Source: Sordariomycetes sp. S80-01Y (Eukaryota; Ascomycota; Sordariomycetes). Taken from it: 64,000 bases of DNA. Shown one piece after another: positions 34,623-45,312 of this stretch. The DNA lies in contig JAXQJY010000030.1 in assembly GCA_037042185.1 (NCBI GenBank), forward strand, positions 1,674,001-1,738,000, read 5' to 3'. The translations under genes were made by a program, and so were the position numbers. The notes beneath the pieces are model-generated. The model saw only the letters and a program-made list of their open reading frames with translations, made no database searches and was not told the origin of the DNA. Positions within the stretch are counted from its first letter, which is position 1. Every line of letters begins with the position of its first letter.

Positions 34623-35689
34623 CTATGCTGCGACACCATTGCCGGCGGGCAAACAGCATGCCTGCTTGACAATACTATTCAAGTTTGCTCCCGTCGGTCC
34701 CTCAACGTTGAAAATGCCTTGAAAACCTCCGCCAAAGTTTGTGATCACGTAACGCGCTTCTCCACCCCGTCCCAATAACTGCATAGGAGAAACCAGAGCT
34801 GTAGGCCGCTGCCGGGCAGTCGAGGCACCTCCCCGTTGAGGTGTTACAGTCTTGCCTTGCGGCGCAGTCCGACGTCTTGGTGCAAGAGCCACATAGTCCA
34901 GTAGCTGTGAGGCAGACGGTGTTTGTAGCGCTGCATTCAGACCCGGACGTAATCTCGCAGGTACCATCAACACTGCGGACCTTGCAGCCGGTGGAAACGG
35001 GAGGTGTTGGGTCGGTGGTTTGGCATACGCCACGAGAGTTGCACGCCTTGTCGTCATCACATTGAGGGTCTTCAGTGCAGGGCTGCGAGGGGAACCGTTG
35101 GCAATTGCCGAGCTTGCTGCAAATGAGTCCCGGCGTGCAAGTCTGTGTTGATGGCGCACTTGAAGCCCGAGTTGCCGTCCGAGCCTCCAACGACAGTACA
35201 GCCCTTATCAGCGCAAGGAATTGTGACCTCGATGACTTTGCACTTTTGGCAGGGCTTGAACATGTATGTGATCTGCCCGGCTCCAGGGGACGACTGACGA
35301 CAGTCGCCCTTCTGACATGGGTCATCGAGCCATTCGTATTCGCATGTATCACAAGGCCGCCATGGGTATTTCCCCTGCTGAGAGATGTCTCCGCAGCCGC
35401 CTCCTTGTAAAGAGCCGTCAAGCAATAAGGGCTCACACGTCACACAAGGCAACTACGAGTGTTCTGCTTTACATCCTCCACCCACGTCAGTCTTTGATTC
35501 CGGAGGCGTAGACTGTGAAGTTTCAGCCGCGCAGCTGGTCTCGCAGTATTTATCCCAGTCACTGAGATCCAGGTAGATGGTACGGGTCTCGAAGACGGTT
35601 GAAGTGTGGCGCGTGACGGTGTCCTGGCTCGTGACAAGGCCTATTGCCAGCAATGCTGCCGGCCAGCAGCTCAGAATTCGATGAGCCAT
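34623..35689 (-). pseudogene. Broken gene for a cysteine-rich secreted protein
   Basis: Starts at 35689 with a clear signal peptide (MAHRILSCWPAALLAIGLVT). The downstream reading is rich in cysteine and built from related units with a PC-X2-C head and C-X3/4-C tail (for example PCDTCEYEWLDDPCQKGDC and KPCQKCKVIEVTIPC), followed by a second cysteine-rich part (CTEDPQC, SDCAARQDC) and a Gly/Asn-rich end near 34630. The frame is interrupted about three times and the interruptions do not look like introns, so the gene appears inactive. No known family is recognised. Divergent upstream lies the large metallopeptidase gene. Confidence 0.6.
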
Positions 35690-37472
35690 TCATCGACGTT
35701 TGTGAGTCTTGTGGTCTGAAGGATATACAACAGCGATACGAGGTGAGAATTCTCTAGAAGCTGGATCGGCAAAGGAGAGCGCTATCTGGACTCTTGATAG
35801 ATTCTGTGCACAACAGCAAGACGGTTCAGGGTTAAGCAAAAGGAGACTCCCTCATTGCTGCATGATCTGACTCCGTTGAGAGAATAGCTCTTAAGTACAT
35901 CCTGAACACTACTCAAGGAATGTAATAGTTCGCGACACAGCGCTTGGATATTTATTTTACTTTCCATTCACATTCCGTCCCACGCATGCTTTACATTGGT
36001 GCTGAAATGTTGCTCAAGGTTCCTCGAGTTCTGAGTATCGCGACCAATTCGAGCATAACACGGACTAAGGGTGGTTCGCAGCTTGCTCTAGAGACAAACA
36101 ATGCCCCTTGAACTTGGCTCCGAGACATGACCTTCATCGGCCGCGCCCAATCCGGGTATTGAAGGAATGGGGCATCTTAGACATCGGCTGTAGGCTGAAG
36201 ATCTTGATGTGTGACTGGAATCCGGATTACCGGGTCCAATCTTTCGTGCGATGGGAACACCTGCCATGGGATGCAGGAATAGGGTGTCCTGACCATTCTG
36301 CATACTCATGTAACGGTGGTTCGCCGTCTTACCTACTCCCTGGGCACGGTGGAGTCCCAACCCCACCCATTCCGTTTTCATTATATTCTTGAACTTATCT
36401 CAAATTGTCCACCTTTACTTTGATGTATTCATAGCGTATCTAGAATAGCTCCAGGACGCGATACTAGCGAGAACAAGGCTCGACAGATATCCCTCTTCTT
36501 CCGACATGACGAGCCCCATGTGGTGTAAGCCGGGCGAGAATCTTGGAATGTAGGGTAGCCCAATGTGGGTTAGGCGGCTAGGTGTGAGAAAGCTGTGAGG
36601 ATTTCAGCAGAACTGTATATGACGAAGATTTTCGGACCTGCGCAAGGCCGCACCGCTGCTGCTTCATGAAGAGGGCTTCGTGCTCTTTCTTGCGCAGGGA
36701 CATTCGCCAAAACCCCCTGGATTGGATTATGTCGAAATGCTAACTCGCGCGAAGTGCAGCCAAAAGTGTGGCGCTACAGTGGCATCTGTCTGAAGGCTCT
36801 CGGTGCAAATAGCTTTACTTTGATCGATGAGTAACCCCTTGTAGATGAAGGCGGCACAGCTCCCGGATACGCGGACTCTACATCTCGAGGTTGCCTGGAT
36901 CAGCCTTACGACTATTAGTCTTGTGGCTGGCGCTTTAGCGCCTTCCTAGACAGGCGGTGTCTCCACTCGGAAATTGAGGAATGTTGTTGCTCGAGTGAGC
37001 CCAGCAAGTTTACAATACTGCCTGATCTCAACCCAGCGATCGGTAATTGACCTTTGACCGAGGCATGACATAGTAAGATAGGAACTCTGTCCCCAGCGGC
37101 TGCACATTCCAACCCTTCGTGGTCCTGGGATGTTGGCCCTGTTAGTAGACCACCATGGGCAAGTAGTTCATTCTCTGCCAACCTCGTAGTGTTTCGAGCT
37201 TCAACAGATGGGACTGTCGACGTAAGAACGTTTTCCGTGGGCATCCTCCAGCTCTAGCAGTCCCGCCCCCACACACCATTCTTGGCAATTACTCAACATA
37301 GACCGCGTAATGACGGCGGCACTCAGCTCAAAGGGGCCGTGGTATACATGCCTGGCACAATGACCGCGTGATGGTCCACGGCGTGCCGAAGCCCATATAT
37401 GGAGCTCTCCTATCGCCCTCAACGCATTGCTGGTTGCTTGATGAGCTTTGATCAAATGCCATCGCAAACACG
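35690..37472. other. Intergenic region upstream of the metallopeptidase gene
   Basis: About 1.8 kb without a supported gene. A TATA-like CATATATGG at about 37394-37402 sits some 75 bp before the metallopeptidase start and is a likely promoter element. The rest shows only short, unconvincing ORFs. Confidence 0.45.
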
Positions 37473-40400
37473 ATGAGATTCGCACAATTTGCCCTGTCCC
37501 TATTACTTGGCGGTGCGGCCGGCAGCCGGCGACGAAATCAGTCTCAGCCGCCTCCTGAACTTGGGGCTCGAGCTGCTGAGGCGACATGCCCACCCAATTC
37601 GAGAGTTGTTCTTGAGCTCTTGCCAACCTGCTACACCAAAGCATTCACCTCAACTACTGTCGTCGACCCGTTCGGCAATGGCGAATTCCTGACCATAACA
37701 CGGGTGCCTACTACTGTCATTGTAACATTCATGCAGACCAAGGTCATCGAGGCTTCCACGTCTGGCTCTGACTCAGGATGGGTGACTATCAAACCGCCCG
37801 AGGTTGACAGCTCCCTACCTCCTCTCTTCCCTGAAGGGACCTTAACTCGTGGGACTGGTACTGCTGGTGGAACGAGTGCTGCCAGCACACGCACGGCAGG
37901 CTCATCCGGAGGCAACGGAGGCTCTACTAGACGCAACGAAGGCTCTACTGGAGGTGATGGTAGTGCCACGTCAAGATCATCCACGAGAAGTGGAAACTCC
38001 GACTCGGGCTCGGCCACCGGCACTGCGACAAGGTCAAACACGGGCCTTACTACGGGAACAGGACCCCCCGTTGTCTCAGGCAGCTCCGGCACCATCATCA
38101 CATCACCAGCTACCTCGTCAAGTCTTTTACTAGGTGCTGGTGTTCCCACCGGCGTCGTGACGGACTTGCCTGACGGCGACTTCATCATCCTGGCGATTAG
38201 CCCGAGCAGCACCAACCCTATCCAACCAACAGGTGCTCCCATGGCCCCGGACCCCGATGATCGAGCGTGGCTCGTTCGCAGACAGGCCGAGGGTCTCGAG
38301 GACGATGCGGAAATCCCAGCCGCGGCAGCTCCTCCTGAGAGCAGACCTCTCAAGGTTGTCGACTTCGACCATACGGAAGGCGTGGCGGACACTGTAAGCC
38401 GAGATCAATGTGACAGTGCTGATACACTAGTCCTTCGCGAAGGCAAACTTGTGCGGTATGACTACAGTGTTGGCAAGCCCATGGATGACACCTTGGCACA
38501 ACTGGGATTCCTTATTCCATCTCCAAGAAATTTTGTCAACTTGCGCTTCGCTTTACTGGATGGCATTCTCCAGTGGGTAGCCCCAGATGTTGGCGCCGCT
38601 GTGTTCTTTAGCTGCAACGGTCAAGTTGTGGCTGCCTTCCAGGGCATGATGCCGGCCGGCTGCTCACAGGTGGTTGTTGGTGCTATTGGGGGCAAAGCTT
38701 GTTATAGTCGGGTTCAATCAACTCGAAGCCCAGACGCTTCCTTCACGGCGCCTACTGGAACTCCGCCCTCGGTTCCTGTGCAGCAGTCGACCTACACCCC
38801 AAGCGTATCGGAAACCACGCCTGGCGCAACTACTTCGGCCTCGAGCGCGGTGTCTACTTCCACAGACCTGTCCGAATCTTCCGGCTTTTCCATTTCCACC
38901 AGTAGGCTTGGAAACTCGAGCATTCCGCTCACTCCTACCGGTTCCGATCCAATATCTTCCACCTCCACAGGGGTAGAGGGAACATCAACATCATCTGAGA
39001 CGGCTAGCATTACGTCCTCGCAGGTGTCTTCCTCGGAGTCATCGTCCTCGGAGTCGTCGTCTTCAGCTACATCGACTACTGCAGGGTGCGATCCGCCGTT
39101 CCAAACGCCAGACAGTGCCATTAACTCACGAATGGCGGAAGCTCTTCGAACAGGCAACCCGGATCTTGTAACTCAGGACGAGCTATATCGCCAAATCCAA
39201 GCGTCATTGGATGGACGTCGAAACTTTGCCTATGATATCGTCCCAAATGATACAACTGTGACATGGCTGCTGGACCCCAACACAGGCTACGTAAGGAATC
39301 CTGGTCCTCTCACAGCCTTGTTGATCGGCAACAGAAACACAGTCGAACCCAGCACCCCTAACCCTGCAAACAAGACCCTGGCAGCCATTGGCGCAGCTGC
39401 TGGTTTCGATGCGCGGATGGCATATTTTGGTGGCAACCCATTGATCACGAATGATGCTGGAACCGCTACGTGGCGGCCGGCAACGGATGAAGGTCTCAGG
39501 CTTACGGTGCAAAACACTGTTCGCTACCTGGTACCGATTGACACATGTAATGGTCCGACGCAGGCCCCTGACTTTAGCGATCTGAACATTGTTCTTTCGA
39601 TGGCTAAAAATGGGGCAGCTGAGACCGCAACATTGAAGTCTCTTAATACGACGTTTCCTGGCGCTGTTGTGAATGGCGGTAAGACGGCCGCCAATGCCTG
39701 CGATTTCGTGGCTGGACAGAGTAACTCATGCTTGGCTGGTGCGAACCTGCTTATTGTGGGAGACGACATTGCTGTTGGTGACGATACTATTGCCCAGCAA
39801 ATTGTTGATGCTCATAAAGCTGGTCTTGCCTTGTTTGTGATGACAGAGAATGGTAACCCTTACCCTCTGTCAAGCAAAATTGCTGTGCTTCTTGGTTTTG
39901 GCACTGCCCAAAACTACTTTGGCGGTAGAACGGTGATCGAGCAGGCTACCAAAGAGTATCTGGTCCCCGATTCCGTCATCTCGGACCAGTATACGGCGGA
40001 CGCTTTGACCTTCAGGCAATACCTCCGCGATGACCCGCTGGTGCCTGCTGACTACGCTGCCTGTGTAGGAGGCCCTGACTCAAGCATATATGTCGGAGAC
40101 ATTGCACTCAAGGACTGCATCGAGAAGCCACCCGCTGGTGTATCAACCCGTGCGCGGCCGTACTTTGCAGCCCTAACAAGATTCCGGGTGATATTTGACG
40201 GCCTTTCAGGCAGCGGCATCGACATGTTCAACGCTACCTATGGCAGTCAGACAGAGACTCTGCGTGTCCTGACTCTCATCGCCGACAAGTATCGACGCGG
40301 ACCAGGGCCGCAGTCTGGTGATACTGCAGTTGCCATCTCATATCCTGTCGACCTGAAGGGCGACGGTGCAGCTTCTGGAAGAAGTTTCTTTGCTGATTGG

Positions 40401-42389
40401 CTATCATCACGGACAACAAAAGCGACAGGTCGTGCAAAGTCTTTGGGATCATTATACTGCATCACAAGGAAGATTGCTGAGACAGACATCGCCTCTTGTC
40501 AGAGTCCCAAGTTCCCTAATGTTGGCAACTATCCCCTAACCTTGAGGTCAACTCGGGACGACCGCTTCACTGCCACCGGCTTCGACATAGTCCCGGGAAG
40601 TGCAGCCACCGTCACGCTCCAGTCAGATCCTGGATTTCCAGTTTACATACGCTTCGGACCTGGCCAAGACCCACAGACTCGCGCCTTCCTAAGGCCCCAA
40701 GCCGATGCTATATCGGATTACAATCGCCCGGGTTTTGGCCAGGGTCCATTTGTACGACTCATGCCTAACGTCCCGGTCACTATCAACACCCCCTATGGAG
40801 GCCCCTTGTATGTGCGCCAGCGAGCTACCAGTGCGAACGCCCCAACCGATATGCAGTTCACGTTTTCTAATGTTGCTCGCCATCCTGCACTCTTCTACCC
40901 GGCCACGGATGCTGAATTTGATTCCTTTGTAGAGGAAGTGTCTACATCTGAGGCATACTGGGCCGACATTGTTGATGATGCATTTGAAATTCACTCCCCA
41001 ATCGCCCTCCTGAAGTCAGCACAAACACCCAATGGCTTGAGCGTCCAGGCCACGCCGCGCCGTACTTACTATAACGGGAGTGATGGTCTAGCCTTGCTGG
41101 TACAAGACTTCCGTGACTCGTGGGCGGCTGAAGAATACCGACTCGCTGGCCTCAAGATCCGATCGCAGCCTCTCAGCGATACCTTATCAGCCGATGATAA
41201 GCGCATATGTGCTGATCTGGGTTTCCCCTGTCTTAATGAGACACTGAATACTCGCGTGGACCATCAGCATGTTACCTACGACAGCTTTGCGTCATGTGGA
41301 GGGCTATGCTCTGGCAATCCCATCACGATTGCTGATGTACCTATGCCTCTTGACTACGGTACAGGCCACGAGCTCGGTCACAACCTGCAGCGTTTCCAAC
41401 TCGGCATCTTCTGGCCCGATACGTCTAACGGGGCTAACATGGCCAAAATCAACAGCTGGGCAAATTACGTCCGGCGTGATGGGGAGGTTTCCAACAACAT
41501 CTTCCCTTTCAACAATATCTATCAGTATTTCCGCTATACTGCTCCAGCGCGGGCCGGCAAGTCTCCAGATAACGGCATAATGGGCGACCGTGACAAGCGC
41601 AAGGATCCTGATGTTTTCAGCGGGTATATTTCCGCGTATGGGAATCTTACCCTCAACGGCCGCCGGGTGATCCTTGATGCGACGTGCACTTCAATTGGAA
41701 CATATCCAATCGATACTCCGCCGGCCGTCGCACTTGCCAACGCCTTTTGGGGTAATGGTGCGTACGCCGTGAATCAAGGAGTGAGAGTGGCTTTCTACTT
41801 TTCACTGCCCGACTTGCTACAAGGGCGTAAAATGTCTAATGGCGTGACCCTTACTGACGGTCGCGACATTTACACCCTTCTTTACCAGGCAGCTCGTGCC
41901 TTCTCGTCCTACGCTGTGAAAGAGGAGACTTGGTTGGCAAATCGTGCTTCTCTAGGGCTGAGCTTGTATGATTTCCAAGATACTGCAGTCTATGGCACTG
42001 GCAAGACTGTGAACGACATGATTGGCAATGACTTTCTATTGGTTCTTCTCTGTTATATTACTGGGTATGATTTCCGACCTTACTTTGCCTCACGTGGCGT
42101 TTTCTACACGTCGCGTGCCAATGATCAGGTCAAGGCCAACTTCGCGGCCGGACCTGGAAGCCGCGACTTGGGCCGGCCCTTCCTTACGTTTAACACTCAA
42201 ATGCCGCAGGTGAACCGCACTGCTGTTCTCGGGACTTCAGCAAATGCTTACAAGAGGAATGATGTGTATTTTGATGCAACGGACACCACTGTTACATGGC
42301 CGGGATCTGATGATAACCGCGACGGTACTCCGGAGTCATTGATTGGATTCACACCACGAAACTGTGCTGGGGTTGTCTCTGGTTCATAA
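37473..42389 (+). CDS. Giant secreted IMPa/M60-like zinc metallopeptidase with a mucin-like segment
   Basis: A single intronless frame of 1638 residues. A signal peptide (MRFAQFALSLLLGGAAG) is followed by a small Cys-containing head, a Ser/Gly/Thr-rich stretch (about 115-230), a block resembling the fungal DUF7908 type (about 238-410: FIILAISPSST, then RDQCDSADTLVLREGKLV to PAGCSQVV), a second Ser/Thr-rich segment (about 415-540), and then about 1100 residues like bacterial IMPa, which cleaves O-glycosylated mucin-type proteins. The zinc motif HELGH is at 1299-1303; a downstream EVSNNIF (Glu1338) is a likely third ligand region. DFRPYF and related C-terminal blocks also fit. Probable role: cutting host or competitor glycoproteins, or remodelling the fungus's own wall mannoproteins. 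The DUF7908 match is from memory. Confidence 0.85.
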   Translation: MRFAQFALSLLLGGAAGSRRRNQSQPPPELGARAAEATCPPNSRVVLELLPTCYTKAFTSTTVVDPFGNGEFLTITRVPTTVIVTFMQTKVIEASTSGSDSGWVTIKPPEVDSSLPPLFPEGTLTRGTGTAGGTSAASTRTAGSSGGNGGSTRRNEGSTGGDGSATSRSSTRSGNSDSGSATGTATRSNTGLTTGTGPPVVSGSSGTIITSPATSSSLLLGAGVPTGVVTDLPDGDFIILAISPSSTNPIQPTGAPMAPDPDDRAWLVRRQAEGLEDDAEIPAAAAPPESRPLKVVDFDHTEGVADTVSRDQCDSADTLVLREGKLVRYDYSVGKPMDDTLAQLGFLIPSPRNFVNLRFALLDGILQWVAPDVGAAVFFSCNGQVVAAFQGMMPAGCSQVVVGAIGGKACYSRVQSTRSPDASFTAPTGTPPSVPVQQSTYTPSVSETTPGATTSASSAVSTSTDLSESSGFSISTSRLGNSSIPLTPTGSDPISSTSTGVEGTSTSSETASITSSQVSSSESSSSESSSSATSTTAGCDPPFQTPDSAINSRMAEALRTGNPDLVTQDELYRQIQASLDGRRNFAYDIVPNDTTVTWLLDPNTGYVRNPGPLTALLIGNRNTVEPSTPNPANKTLAAIGAAAGFDARMAYFGGNPLITNDAGTATWRPATDEGLRLTVQNTVRYLVPIDTCNGPTQAPDFSDLNIVLSMAKNGAAETATLKSLNTTFPGAVVNGGKTAANACDFVAGQSNSCLAGANLLIVGDDIAVGDDTIAQQIVDAHKAGLALFVMTENGNPYPLSSKIAVLLGFGTAQNYFGGRTVIEQATKEYLVPDSVISDQYTADALTFRQYLRDDPLVPADYAACVGGPDSSIYVGDIALKDCIEKPPAGVSTRARPYFAALTRFRVIFDGLSGSGIDMFNATYGSQTETLRVLTLIADKYRRGPGPQSGDTAVAISYPVDLKGDGAASGRSFFADWLSSRTTKATGRAKSLGSLYCITRKIAETDIASCQSPKFPNVGNYPLTLRSTRDDRFTATGFDIVPGSAATVTLQSDPGFPVYIRFGPGQDPQTRAFLRPQADAISDYNRPGFGQGPFVRLMPNVPVTINTPYGGPLYVRQRATSANAPTDMQFTFSNVARHPALFYPATDAEFDSFVEEVSTSEAYWADIVDDAFEIHSPIALLKSAQTPNGLSVQATPRRTYYNGSDGLALLVQDFRDSWAAEEYRLAGLKIRSQPLSDTLSADDKRICADLGFPCLNETLNTRVDHQHVTYDSFASCGGLCSGNPITIADVPMPLDYGTGHELGHNLQRFQLGIFWPDTSNGANMAKINSWANYVRRDGEVSNNIFPFNNIYQYFRYTAPARAGKSPDNGIMGDRDKRKDPDVFSGYISAYGNLTLNGRRVILDATCTSIGTYPIDTPPAVALANAFWGNGAYAVNQGVRVAFYFSLPDLLQGRKMSNGVTLTDGRDIYTLLYQAARAFSSYAVKEETWLANRASLGLSLYDFQDTAVYGTGKTVNDMIGNDFLLVLLCYITGYDFRPYFASRGVFYTSRANDQVKANFAAGPGSRDLGRPFLTFNTQMPQVNRTAVLGTSANAYKRNDVYFDATDTTVTWPGSDDNRDGTPESLIGFTPRNCAGVVSGS

Positions 42390-42406
42390 TTTTTGACCGG
42401 AAAGGT

Positions 42407-42993
42407 ATGGAAGGTGCGGTGCCGCCTAATTCTTCTGCTGTTTTGGAGGTCGACCAAGTCAGGATAGGTCTCAAATGGGCATATTTGGTTCGACATCGAC
42501 GTTTCCCAAAACCTCGGCAGCTTCAAGCTCTGCTTCCGAACCCGCTGTCTGCCCTCCCAACTGTTGCGTTCCCCGAAAGTAGCGGCGGTAATGACTCGCT
42601 TGAGATAACGCGAGTGTTGGAAGCATCCAGCACAAGAGCGGAGCAGATGCCGCGATTCGAGACACGAGCGGAAGATGAGTCTCCTGTGCTTTACTCTGCC
42701 CTCGTCGACGAGCCTGAGGCGGACACTGTTTACGAACTAGATATCATTGGGGTGACGGAGGCAGCAGCGCCTGGCATAACGATCACTATGGCGTCCGAGG
42801 CATCAACGAGTGGTTCAACGTTGTCCGCACCCTCTATAGAAAACATATCAGTACCTATAGTAGTAATGAGGAAGAGTAAGTGTGCCGCCGTAACCTCCTC
42901 CTCTAAACGTAGTACTCTGACTTTCGCGCTGTAGGTTTCAGAACGTACAGGATGAGTGAGACTTCCCAGCCCGTGTCGACGATCAGCCACTAA
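42407..42993 (+). CDS. Doubtful small gene directly after the metallopeptidase
   Basis: An ATG only 17 bp after the metallopeptidase stop opens 156 codons, and a good 59-bp intron (42876-42934, GTAAGT...GTAG) joins a short last exon ending at 42993, giving 175 residues. The sequence is acidic and Ser/Thr-rich with no signal peptide. PPNSSAVLE near its start and LEITRV further in resemble CPPNSRVVLE and LTITRV in the head of the metallopeptidase, so it may be a decayed copy of that head. The spacing is too small for a separate promoter, so expression is uncertain. No known domain. Confidence 0.3.
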
Positions 42994-43194
42994 CCCCGAA
43001 CACAGCTTTAACGAGACTTTGGCTGCAGCGGAACAGGAGGTTCAGGCTATTCGAGGCGGCGGAGGGGCCATGGAACACAAGATTTAGAGTACTGCTGCAA
43101 TATCATCACGTGATCATTATTCCATGGGCACAGCTGGGATCGGCTGCCGAACCACAGTGAGGCTGAAATGACTGCGTCCTATCCATGTAAATGC

Positions 43195-43724
43195 TTACGG
43201 AATCGAGCCGCGCTGTCTCTTGATCACTGGGATGATGAAGCACTCCAAGTACAAAAATGGGATTGCAGACATGATGAAAAACGCCAACGTAACGGACCCG
43301 GCAATAACAGCCGTGATGGACCATGTGCCACCTTGCATACTGTAGATGCTCACCAACGTTATACTTAGCCCTGTCGCCGAATTCACCATCACGGGGCTGG
43401 TGTTTGTCAGTGTGTGGTATAGATCTGTTGCAAGCAGGGTGTAAGATACATTACTACGAAGCGCTTCACCCAGATGCAGTTACGCCACTGCTTCCATAGT
43501 AGCCACACTAACACTGCAGTCGCGATCACGCACGCAAAGGAAGCAAGGTAGAGGAGAGGAACGTTCCGAACAACCTGGAATAGAGGTTTCGCAATGCGCC
43601 CTTTGCTTTTCCCTGGGTAAGAGTGTTGGATGGAGGCATAGGTGGCAGGAGACATGGAGGAATCCTGCGAGTAGCAGCCACGAGAAGAGCCCCGCGGCAA
43701 TAAGACAGAAACAATCGACTTCAT
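43195..43724 (-). CDS. Small membrane protein, function unknown
   Basis: Two exons (43724-43484 and 43424-43195) joined by a 59-bp intron with GTAACT donor and CAACAG acceptor give 156 residues; this junction keeps frame and joins two clearly hydrophobic parts. About three membrane spans are visible: residues 56-80 (PLLYLASFACVIATAVLVWLL), about 95-112 (VNSATGLSITLVSIY) and about 118-145 (WSITAVIAGSVTLAFFIMSA). The N-terminal 50 residues are Ser-rich and basic. The shape is like the C-terminal membrane part of a larger fungal protein, so this may be a truncated relative. No family is recognised. Confidence 0.5.
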
Positions 43725-43989
43725 GATCAATCTCGAGAACGAGCTGTTGAAATCCTGTCAGCTACATGGTTTGCGGTAATGCGAAGCCCTAAGGCCAAGT
43801 ATTAACAGTCTACAGGGCGGGATTTGGACCCAGGTGCTACGACCTGCAGCCGACCGCCGGGGAAGCAGGTTTGGCCCTTGGTCCATTTATGTCTCGCTGA
43901 GCGTATCACGGAGTCAATAGGGGCTTTAGAGCAATATAAGAGGTCGGCTCGCCATCTGCCATTGTGCTCTCGAACTCAAACCAACAACA

Positions 43990-45108
43990 ATGGGGCAGCC
44001 AAAAAAAAAAACCAAAAAAAAAAAAAAAAAAACAGAGCCTACGAGGACTTCAGCTAGACTAGCAAACAAGGAACAAGGAGTCGTGAAGAGAAGTCAGGCT
44101 CCAGGAGAGGTAGCGAAGAAGCTGAACATAGCTGAAAAGCAACATGACAACGCATCACCGGAAGCTCGGGCGGCTGTAGAGCAAGAACTAGAGGCGAAGG
44201 CAGCAGCCGCATTCAATTTCCATCCACCCCAGCCTAGATCTAAGGGCAAGAACGTAGATTCGGACCTGCCTGATGCCCAGCCAAGTGTCGCTTTACCTCT
44301 CCAGTCCGAATCAGAGTCCGCCAGCAACCACGCCTCGGTCCAAGCTTTACACAGCGAACCTTCGCATAGCCCCCAGCCATCTGGGCCAGAGGAAATGCAA
44401 GCAAACACGTTTGAAAACGTGAAGGATGAACCAATGTGGAACGGAGTGCAGAATAAAGAAGGCTCGACCGAGGCAGTAGACGCCGAAGACCTTCTTACGG
44501 CTGATGCCAGTGGTGGCCATGCTGGTAGCCTCATCGGAAATATCAAAGGGTACGGTGGTCAACCATACGGCATCTTTCAAGAAGGCCCGAGCAACAGTAG
44601 GATTTATCGTATAGAGTGCCCGACAGCTTCGGGTCTTAAGAAGGATCAAGAAGATGGCATTCTAGATCTGGACCTAGGACGTGGCTCGAAGTTCCCTATC
44701 GATGGCTTGTCGGGATTCGCAGGCTACACGCCCAAAACCTTCGGTGGTAATGAGCTGGATCTGCTGAACCCAAACAATTGGGGAAAGCGGCCGCCGCTCC
44801 AGAGAATTCGTACTAGACGAGGCGAAACCATAGTATGGGAGGATAGGACAAATGCGTGGCAGCGGCCGCCTGGTGGCAATCGGAGAATCACCGTGCCCAA
44901 GAATCTGACCTACAACGGTCACGTGGTGATCAGGCTGGGAGAGGTTATGCCCGAGGCCGACTATGAAAGTTGCCAGGGTCGCGATCCTGGCACAGGAGCG
45001 GTTCGACGCGCATGCTGCAACTCGCCCCGAAGAAGATCGTTCACCATCGCCGATGAAGCTGTGATAGCTTTTCCTCCCAAGTGCCTTTTCTTAGTTTTGC
45101 GTACATAG
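43990..45108 (+). CDS. Lysine-run hypothetical protein
   Basis: A single frame of 372 residues with a TATA-like CAATATAAG about 50 bp before the ATG. Codons 5-15 are almost all AAA, made by A runs of 11 and 19 bases split by CC (44001-44032); they give a KKKTKKKKKK basic patch that could act as a nuclear or nucleolar signal. Residues 20-150 are low complexity (Ala, Glu, Ser, Pro). The C-terminal half is more ordered (GYGGQPYGIFQEGPSNSRIY, then LNPNNWGKRPPLQRIRTRRG, and RITVPKNLTYNGHVVIRLGE). No known domain is recognised. The A runs are prone to slippage during replication and transcription, so the frame may vary between strains or transcripts. Confidence 0.5.
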   Translation: MGQPKKKTKKKKKKTEPTRTSARLANKEQGVVKRSQAPGEVAKKLNIAEKQHDNASPEARAAVEQELEAKAAAAFNFHPPQPRSKGKNVDSDLPDAQPSVALPLQSESESASNHASVQALHSEPSHSPQPSGPEEMQANTFENVKDEPMWNGVQNKEGSTEAVDAEDLLTADASGGHAGSLIGNIKGYGGQPYGIFQEGPSNSRIYRIECPTASGLKKDQEDGILDLDLGRGSKFPIDGLSGFAGYTPKTFGGNELDLLNPNNWGKRPPLQRIRTRRGETIVWEDRTNAWQRPPGGNRRITVPKNLTYNGHVVIRLGEVMPEADYESCQGRDPGTGAVRRACCNSPRRRSFTIADEAVIAFPPKCLFLVLRT

Positions 45109-45312
45109 TATAGATATAGAAAGAAATGATTCGAAATGATTCGAAATTTTAAGAGCTTTCCTCAGGAGACTTTCGCGAGCAACATATTGTGCCGCCGTCC
45201 TCTTTTGGCTCTGGTCGCTCTGTATTGCAGGTTAGGTTGCTTCTGGACTTGGCTCCCTCGTTTATTCATAAATACGGCATCATACCACACCTTTCTGCAC
45301 GGCACCAACGTC

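Noticed and set aside
42876-42934. Use of the unspliced frame as the end of the small gene after the peptidase
   Set aside because: Both readings give about 175 residues, but the GTAAGT donor and GTAG acceptor make the spliced form the better guess; neither is certain.
43811-43880. tRNA-like GGTCCAAATCC sequence on the minus strand
   Set aside because: It resembles a T-arm, but I could not form a matching acceptor stem, D-arm and anticodon arm around it.
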